Part shown: piece by piece, positions 57,645 to 64,000 of the stretch
Numbering within the stretch: the first letter of the stretch is position 1
How the letters are laid out: every line of letters begins with the position of its first letter
DNA from: Takakia lepidozioides
Lineage: Eukaryota > Streptophyta > Takakiopsida > Takakiales > Takakiaceae
Assembly (NCBI GenBank): GCA_030704615.1
Contig: CM060733.1
Location: forward strand, 4,774,001-4,838,000
DNA length: 64,000 bases
Direction: 5' to 3'
Made by a program: the position numbers and the translations under genes
The notes under the pieces: model-generated
The model's database searches: none
Seen by the model: the letters and a program-made list of their open reading frames with translations, nothing else
Told to the model about the DNA's origin: nothing

Positions 57645-58811
57645 GATCCGTGAGTCCAATACGAAGAAAGTGACACATACCAGAACAAACGACACACAAC
57701 AACATACAATGAAGAAACAATACGACTTCAGAGTGAGGATATCGTCGCCCAAGGTGGCAGCTTCAGAAACCGCGGGCGATCGCGCGAGGTTACTTATCGG
57801 AGGGGTCGACAAAAACATGCCGGATGGCAAAAAACCCATTGACGGTGGAATTGGCGGCGAAACCTCATCCGACTTGGAGCAAGTGCCGCCAATGCTCGTA
57901 TTTCATTCTCCGCCTTCTGTTTTCCTTTCTGCATTCCATTGCGAAACAATTCCAATGAATTAATAATTATTTCCTAATGGGCAGGATGATATGATCTATC
58001 CACCACACGACTATTCCCAAGCTGTCCAACCCGCGGATTTCTTTGCTCTTCCAATGGGTCCAAATGGATGTCAGCCCGGATATTATGTCCTGGTTCTGGA
58101 TGTCGGGTTCCTATATGAGGTCTACCTCCAGAATGGGCCAAAAACCCCTCCCGCAACTCAGCCTTGTATCTCTGCTGGAAGATTTAAGTTAGCAATGCGA
58201 CATGAGGTGGGAGACTTCCTCAAATGGGTCGTCAAGAAGTTTTGGGTCATCTTATGGAACACTGGCAAAGAAAAGACTGTCGTGGATTTCAAATCAGCCT
58301 TGTTCGGGAGGAACGCCCACAAGGTCATGCATTACAGTTCCGACCAATGTGTGGAACATAGACTTACTTTCAACACATATTGGCCTACGCTACCTAAGGC
58401 CCCAATCTACTTCAAACGACTTTACGATTTGTTCGTAGACCCCGACTCTAAAGCCTACAGGTCTAACACCCTGCTTATCGACGTCGTTGGGAACATGTAC
58501 AAGTCTTTCATCAATCCTCTGAGCCTGGTCATCTTCCTACCTAAATACGAAGCACTTGTAGATCCATACAAAGATGATTTTTTGATGGGTCATCTGAAGC
58601 CCCACCTGGAGAAGTTGAAGCATTCAAAAATGGACACTTGGGCCTTCAATGAGCAGAACCCTTTTGGAATACCTAAGGATATCTACTTTCAGGATGCTAG
58701 AGTGAAATTCATTAATCGCTAGGACTTTCCATGGCCTAAGAACAAGGAGGAATGGGATGCACATCAAAAGTACCTAGAGGCCCTGGAAGTGGAACATGGA
58801 ATATTAAAGTG
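57645..58811 (+). pseudogene. HAD/FCP1-like phosphatase domain, copy 1
   Basis: Exons 57645-57897 and 57985-58811 (GT-AG, phase 0). Motif I is VLVLDVGFLYEV, where the family has D-x-[DN]-G-[LV]-L; the second position is Gly here. RHEVGDFLKWVVKKFWVILW matches the helix and strand before motif II of FCP1-like HAD proteins. SNTLLIDVVGNMYKSFINP is the motif IV region with its second Asp replaced by Val. TWAFNEQNPFG matches the end of the plant family. An in-frame TAG at 58720-58722 is followed by clear coding (DFPWPKNKEEWDAHQKYLEA) to TGA at 58809. With motif IV lost it is unlikely to be catalytic. A palindrome copy lies inside the first exon near 57768. Confidence 0.65.
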
Positions 58812-58918
58812 ACTAGTTTTGAGAATGTATTGGGATTCTGAGGTCATTGAGGTCCTTATCTGTTCATGAGATTCTTCTTTTGTTGATTTACTTAATTGTC
58901 TTTATCACTCATTCACAG

Positions 58919-59637
58919 ATCCGACAGCCTAGATCTCCACCTTTGAGGGGACCTCGCTTGATAATTTTTGACGTTAATGGAGTGCTATGCAAAATAACGA
59001 AGCGCCAGAGCCCAGGACCTGCTCCATGTTTTTCGGAATCTGATTACAGCATTCCTGCTATTGTTGGGTATCGGCAAATCTTTAGACGGAAGATGTACCG
59101 GGAAGTTTGGCAAGAGTTACACAAGCACTTCGTTTTAGGTATCTGGAGCTGCATGGTGATTAAAAACAAACTGTCGTTCTGGATTTGCTCCTACGTGGTC
59201 TTCCACGACCAGCGTTCATCATGTCGCAGGAGGATTGTATCATTTGCCCAAGCAATCTGCACCCAAATTACCGAACGAGACAAGATCAACCTCCTGTGTT
59301 CTTGAAACCACTCCTTAAAGTATGGCAGAGTTCTGAAGGTTTTTACAATCAGAGTAACACTCTGTTGATTGATGATACGGCTTTGAAGTGTTTGCTGAAC
59401 CCTCCTGAATCTTGTCTTCTTCTCAAGTCTTTTGAGAACATCGATGTCGACGATTTCTTCTTTCTCAAACTTAGAGATTTCTTGCTTAGCTTCTTGAAAT
59501 TTGAGAACGTCTCAAGCTTCTTGAAAGCAACGAGAATAGGATTTCCACCTTTGAAAGTTAACGATCCACAGTTCAAGCCTCTTCTTGACTATATTGACAA
59601 TTCACAATATTGTGATTTCCGAGTAAATGATAAGTAA
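58919..59637 (+). pseudogene. HAD/FCP1-like phosphatase domain, copy 2
   Basis: Exon opens after CAG at 58918. RLIIFDVNGVLC is a good plant-type motif I, with the nucleophile Asp kept. WQELHKHFVLGIWSC is the motif II region. A frameshift between 59150 and 59185 leads to DLLLRGL, then LKPLLKVWQ and YNQSNTLLIDDTALKCLLNPPESC, an intact motif IV with both acidic residues. A Phe/Leu-rich end runs to TAA at 59635. FCP1/SCP-type proteins dephosphorylate serine in proteins such as the polymerase II tail; plant members with D-x-N are less studied. The best-preserved active site of the three copies, but broken by the frameshift. Confidence 0.7.
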
Positions 59638-59871
59638 ATATTCGCGTCCTACTGTGGATACAGTTTACTATTTAAAATTGATCGTGAAGACCATGGAATT
59701 TCAGTATTTTTCTGATATTCTTTCGCTTTGCATAGAAATTGTTATATGGCCAAACCATATGTAATGGTCAATGGATTCGTTGCTGCTTTATGTCCGTCGA
59801 TTTCTTTTCGGAACCACGCGTGGTCACGCGTGGTTCCAACTCAACTTTGTTGACATATATTTCATTTGCAG

Positions 59872-60312
59872 GTATGCCCATATCAATATATTCTCCATGC
59901 CACAAATGCATCTCAAATTGGCGAAACAATATCGTCTGGTATTGTTGACGATGTAGAAATGATCAGGCCAGAAGCTTTCCAAGGACCTGACAACTTGTTG
60001 TCTACTCAGGCATCCATTGCTGTTATGGAGAGTGTTTTGAGGCTCAAAATGTCAAAAGGTGAATCCACAGTTAGCAGGGTCGATGATTTAACTGGGGTTG
60101 GCTGCGTAGTGGAGAACGACTCTTAATATCTTGGGGAATCCTCCTCGGAGCCGTCCTTCTCCCAACACTTTCCACCAGACGCCGTCACGGGGGATCTACA
60201 TGAGTCTACCGAACAATTGGTTGCAACTATCGCTCAACTGCCTCCTCATCATGTCGTAATTCCAAGCGGGTCACCGGATCACGAGGGCTGGACACCTCAG
60301 CTGCTGAGAAGT
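59872..60312 (+). pseudogene. Unrecognised coding segment between HAD copies
   Basis: Opens after CAG at 59871 with VCPYQYILHATNASQIGE and runs to TAA at 60124-60126. The same frame then continues with coding character (YLGESSSEPSF to GWTPQLLRSH) to a GTGATT donor near 60312. It may be the tail of copy 2 or part of a separate Ser-rich protein. A palindrome lies in the presumed intron just upstream (59810). Confidence 0.4.
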
Positions 60313-60395
60313 CACGTGATTTATTTCTATTTCATCCATGCGTTGTATTGTTACCGTGTTTATGTTCATCCTCTGATTTTCTCTCTTTACTCCAG

Positions 60396-60792
60396 GCCAG
60401 AAAAGCTGCAACGTATAACCTTCCTGTGAAGCGGCAACTTCTGTGGGGTTATATTCTAAGGTAATCCATTTTTTTCTGTTTGAATTCGGTTTAGGATGTG
60501 CAGAAAGAAAGAAACCGAATTCCATTGCCAACCGTCAGCGAGAAGGTTATTGAACTCACTCATTCGCCGACTGAGGTCAGCACACCGACAAGACCGGCAA
60601 ATATTTCTGCACATCCCCAACCCCCCAAAATTCCGGATGGTCCTGTGTCAAGGAAACGTCGTAGATCACAGCAGTCAGCGGCGGTCGTGTCCGACGATGA
60701 AAAAACAGCATCTGACGTTCTGTTATCCCTTCAACATTCACCTGCCTCCAGTGGTAACCCGCCTCAGAATCGGAGGGTAAATCTAGCAAAGG
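60396..60792 (+). other. Candidate exons, basic and Pro/Ser-rich
   Basis: Two likely exons. One is 60396 to about 60460 (ARKAATYNLPVKRQLLW). The other starts near 60495 and ends at a GTAATA donor at 60793, and contains a nuclear-signal-like SRKRRRS. I cannot assign a family. The downstream intron holds a palindrome near 60893. Confidence 0.35.
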
Positions 60793-61056
60793 TAATAAGT
60801 ATCTCCTTCACTTGGTTCTCTGTCTTATTGGTTATGGGTTTTTAGTAATCATTACATATATTATTTACATTGTCGACACAACTTTCACAAAGTAACCTCG
60901 CGCGATCGCGTGTGGTTGAAGGAAACACAGAGACTCCCGATTGTGATTTTTTGTTTAAGTCTCAATTGGATGTCGTAATGCTGAAAATATTACCTTAGCA
61001 AAATATTCCATTTGAAAATCAGGGTATAGAAACAAGGTAAACCACAAAACGCAAGT

Positions 61057-61772
61057 ATGTCGTGGCAACACAAACACATGTTGCTGGTACTGAGTGTCAA
61101 TGGACTTCTTTGCTACAGGCCACCTCCTACCGGAGGTGAGTTGTTTAAACAGAGGTTTCACTTAAGGAAAGTAACAATTTGGGTGCTCACAAGACCATTT
61201 GTAGTTCCAAGACGTGGAGTGCTGGAGTTTCTTCGACTTGCATTGACTCATTTTCATGTAGTGATTTGGTCTTGCTCTGAGAGGGATACTGTATTCAAGA
61301 TGTTGGAGTGTTTCGTTCCTCCGAAAATTATGAAACAATTTCGTTTCATATGGTCTGCCGAGCATTGCACAGATACAGCTGGGCATATTAAGCCTGGGAT
61401 GAAATATCTTATTAAAGATATTAAGAGTATTCTCGTAAAATTTAGTGGGAAATAATTTGCTAGGCAGGGGCAAATTCTACTGGTCGACGATGACCCTTCC
61501 AAGGCACTCCGAAACCCAGTGAATATTGGAGTCTTCCCCATCACACTCAAGGAATCAAGCAATTTGGAGGATTTTGTTGACCTCACCAAAGCTTTGTGGC
61601 CTTTTCTCTCTGGCTTGATTGGAGCCCAGTCTGTTGTTGATTACGTCGGCAAGAACTCATGCAAATCTTCCTGCCCTCTGATAGGTCGAAATCACGTCTA
61701 CTGGTCCTGGTTTGGAAGGTTTATTGATGCTTCTGTTTGGCACCCCCCTAAAAAAGATCCCAATTATCTGGG
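61057..61772 (+). pseudogene. HAD/FCP1-like phosphatase domain, copy 3
   Basis: MLLVLSVNGLLC is motif I with the nucleophile Asp replaced by Ser (codon near 61093). HFHVVIWSCSERDTVFKML is an excellent motif II region. FIWSAEHCTDTAGHIKPGMKYLIK follows, then an in-frame TAA at 61453-61455, and in the same frame QILLVDDDPSKALRNPVN, an intact motif IV. WHPPKKDPNYL ends the exon near 61770. Loss of the nucleophile should abolish phosphatase activity whatever the effect of the stop. This copy differs greatly in sequence from copies 1 and 2, so the tandem array is old. Confidence 0.7.
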
Positions 61773-61939
61773 TACGTAGTTTATCATTGCTCTATTTTGT
61801 GTGTAGTCCATCAGTTTTACTTCAACTTGCATTTGTATTTTTTCGTTTGTTGACTTCACATGACTTTTGTGAGATCAATGATATTTCAATGATCTTTGTC
61901 TTTTCTTTAACAATTCCCTTCTGTGTTGCCTCCACACAG

Positions 61940-62212
61940 TTATATTCCAGTGTCCACAATCAAATTCGACAGGAGAAGAAAGAGGAACGGCAGCGTAAGG
62001 CTGAGCGGCGGGACCGCGAGGTTTTACATTTGTCAAGGTCATCAAGTACAGCTACCGGTGAGGTGTCTGGTCATATCTTACATCAATCTCCCATTGTATC
62101 CATCTCCTCGGGTGCACAGAATTCCGCCATCAGTGGTAACCGACGGCGATCTCGAACATATGCGTTGAGTGTGAGCCGTTTGGGAAGCAACTCTGTGTTA
62201 ATGATGAATTAA
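61940..62212 (+). CDS. Charged C-terminal exon, probably of HAD copy 3
   Basis: Opens after CAG at 61939 with LYSSVHNQIRQEKKEERQRK and then a Ser-rich, Arg-rich end (NRRRSRTYALSVSR) to TAA at 62210. A Tyr-Leu/Leu-Tyr then Arg/Lys/Glu-rich helix after PNYL is what I would expect at the end of such plant HAD proteins. The splice phase with 61772 does not agree cleanly, so a lesion or another exon may lie between. Confidence 0.4.
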   Translation, partial: LYSSVHNQIRQEKKEERQRKAERRDREVLHLSRSSSTATGEVSGHILHQSPIVSISSGAQNSAISGNRRRSRTYALSVSRLGSNSVLMMN

Positions 62213-62459
62213 ACTATGGCCGGCCTGTTCATTACACACATACGTTATTTACCTCCGTCAACGTTATGCCAGATCCTTTCGGCTGTAATGTTAGTCATCG
62301 AAGTTTGAGAGAAATCACGCGTGATCGCGCGTGGTTCCTTCATATATCCTCTTGTGGAGCTATCATGGATCAGTAGTGCCATCAGATGTATCAAAACAAG
62401 TTGACTTCATTGTCAGTTTAAGCAATAACAGATCGGGCTGGAGGCTGGAGGTTGGAGGA

Positions 62460-63280
62460 GAAGAAATTTTCCGATGTTTTTCATATTACGATGGGGAACA
62501 ACTGACACGATCATCGTCTATGACTGAATTCGAGTTCCTATCTCGTAATTCAAGCTCCCACGATGGTCGTCTCATTTGTTCCTGAGCGGATTGTGAAGCT
62601 CTGCTAAAATCTCTCTTCAAATGGATTGAAGTAATTTTGGCGGCTTCGAAATTCCTTCCCTGACCAACTGATGGCCACCTTGTGGTTGATTGAAATCTGG
62701 ATGCACTCGGCTCGTTGTGGTTCTCACTGGTGGTAGAGGCAGAGATCTGTCGCGTGATCACTCGTGGTTCGAAAAGCGGACTTCAGCATCGTCCTGGTTC
62801 TCTAGCTGACTGCCAAAGTGTTATATTACCTCAACAGTGCAACATGTGATTGGTCAGAGTGATGTTTTTCTATGCTCACGAATTCTACAACGAAAATGTT
62901 GTCATTTGAAGATGTGATGATACTGCAGGCATAGGGAGTTACTTCATGTCAGTTACAGCGAGGGAACTCAAGGTATTCAGATAATCCGTCCCGGAATATT
63001 CCACAGCATCATCCTGGATGATTCATTGATGTGTTTTAGAACACGCACTCAAATCATCGAGGCTGATGGTGTCACTTGTTCCCTGGCGGATTGTTCAAGT
63101 ATCTTATAATCCTAGTCTTTAAGTTGTTTGAAGTCATTCTCCCTGCTTGCATAATCCGATCTCCAACAATTGACAACATCCTCGTGGTGTTTTATTTGGT
63201 TCCTATATCCTTCGTTTGGAGATCCATTATTCTTTTGAGGAACACCAACGATTAACATCGCGCGATCACGCGTGCTTTTC
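62460..63280. repeat. Diverged direct repeat, about 500 bp offset, each with one palindrome
   Basis: TTGTTCCTGAGCGGATTGT near 62577 pairs with TTGTTCCCTGGCGGATTGT near 63077. Further weakly matching words upstream and downstream have the same offset. Each unit ends in a palindrome copy (near 62747 and 63255). Divergence is high. Confidence 0.5.
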
Positions 63281-63464
63281 TAAGAGCTGACTTGTTCTGA
63301 TGTCCATCATTGCACACCAAAATGGTGTTACGAGGAGGCAAAATGTCAGCAATTGAACGTCAATCTCCAGTGACATCCTCGTCGTTTTCATGTGGACTGG
63401 ACGCCAAAGGAGGAACACCGTCGCTAACAATCTGTGCAAACAATCTCAACAATCATATGTACTC

Positions 63465-63897
63465 CAAGGTGCTTGATACTGCGTATGTTCATGTAGCTGA
63501 TTTCTATAGGAGTTTTTTTGCTATTCCCATTCCAACAACATCAGGTCCACTGAGACTGCCATATTCCGAAATCGGAATCAGACACCACTTACATGAAACC
63601 ATCAGCTAAGAATGAAATCTCCAGTTCATTCAATCACAGCCCGGAGAAATATCTCAAGCTGCTGGGCAACTACTTGTGGGCCAGGGTGTTTCTCTGGAGT
63701 CGCATACAATGAATCGAAGATCTAGTTGTGAGCTGACATGCAGGTGATGGTTTTATATTGGTCAATGATGGTGGGCCGTGGCTGATACGGGAGTATGAAT
63801 ATGACAGTCTCTGGGGACCTGATACTGTTCGCATGGGAATAGCAAAACGACTACTATACAATTCAGCTACAGGAACAGCAATAGCATCAAACACCTA
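63465..63897. repeat. Inverted repeat, arms of about 108 bp
   Basis: The plus-strand segment 63465-63572 matches the reverse complement of 63790-63897. Shared words include TGTAGCTGA, TTTGCTATTCCCAT, ATCAGGTCC and GAGACTG, at roughly three-quarters identity by eye. The arms are separated by about 217 bp. On both strands the arms read as a similar peptide (FAIP, SGP and RL blocks), so the unit may once have been coding. Confidence 0.75.
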
Positions 63898-64000
63898 GCA
63901 GTAAATATGATTTTTGACATTGCTTGTGACAGCTCCAATCAGTTAGTTGGTGGTTAGTCAGTTGGAGATTATTTAGTTGGTGATCACTTTACGAGTGCTT

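Larger units (their letters stand above)
50591..63280. repeat. Dispersed GC-rich palindrome family centred on GCGATCGC
   Basis: Full core form: GCACGCGCGATCGCGCGTGC, often extended by GAA and TTC to 26 bases. Copies, exact or slightly mutated, lie near 50591, 50698, 50938, 51379, 51584, 52024, 52359, 52549, 54804, 54893, 54976, 56712, 57768, 59810, 60893, 62311, 62747 and 63255; a half-site near 40207 lies outside the cluster. Two arm types exist, ending in GTGCTTC or GTGGTTC. Nearly all keep GATC at the centre; 59810 has GGTCAC. Surrounding DNA is AT-rich, so the copies stand out. Most lie in introns or spacers; 57768 lies in a coding exon. They could be a small hairpin-forming mobile repeat, a protein-binding site, or methylation targets. 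No function is shown by the sequence. Confidence 0.85.

Noticed and set aside
43864-61455. Reassigned genetic code with TAG/TAA read as Gln
   Set aside because: Many in-frame TAG/TAA fall at Gln-like positions, also at 55417, 58720 and 60124. But the HECT gene ends in TAG exactly where the family ends, other genes end in TAA, frameshifts accompany the stops, and copy B has Gln codons or different stops at matched sites. Decay explains it better.
50591-63280. GCGATCGC repeats as cyanobacterial contamination
   Set aside because: The octamer matches HIP1, but the copies lie in AT-rich DNA with spliced eukaryotic genes, and have long symmetrical arms not typical of HIP1.

Overview
The window looks like nuclear DNA of a streptophyte (green plant lineage). 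A charophyte alga such as Chara is my best guess, but it is not proven. Pointers are multi-exon genes with GT-AG introns, a plant-type C2H2 zinc-finger protein related to proteins annotated as NST1-like, HAD phosphatase-like domains with the plant-style D-x-N-G-[LV]-L motif, interstitial TTTAGGG telomere motifs, and a large load of decayed transposons.

Layout. 0.8-4.2 kb: a broken MULE-type transposase on the minus strand, with a GGACT-rich minisatellite in its apparent intron. 6.8-7.2 kb: two facing tRNA-derived SINE-like units. 8.9-14.9 kb: a complete 13-exon HECT ubiquitin ligase of about 510-520 residues with a single N-terminal membrane segment. 21.1-29.4 kb: a 10-exon gene for a protein of about 1870 residues with one C2H2 zinc finger. 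31.7-35.3 kb: a LINE fragment interrupted by an internally deleted Ty3/gypsy copy (copy B), then a small unrecognised multi-exon gene. 35.4-37.7 kb: AT-rich tandem repeats. 38.2-41.6 kb: a decayed minus-strand gene with a DUF7869-like core.

42.8-50.3 kb: a Ty3/gypsy retroelement (copy A) whose pol region carries a cytosine-5 DNA methyltransferase between protease and reverse transcriptase, and a PHD-like finger after the integrase. It is broken by frameshifts and by several in-frame TAG/TAA codons, mostly where Gln is expected. Comparison with copy B shows CAG-to-TAG change directly.

50.6-63.3 kb: a different neighbourhood. At least 18 copies of a GC-rich palindrome centred on GCGATCGC sit in tandem repeats, introns and spacers. 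Among them lie a CTD-like heptad-repeat reading frame, a gene with a ParB-like GGQHT segment and a possible amino-methyltransferase motif, and three tandem HAD/FCP1-like phosphatase domains with progressively eroded active sites. Most of these reading frames carry frameshifts or stops.

The strongest candidates for unusual biology are the methyltransferase-plus-PHD retroelement and the dispersed GATC-centred palindrome family around the ParB-like and HAD-like genes. Only the HECT gene, the zinc-finger gene and perhaps the small gene at 34-35 kb look intact.
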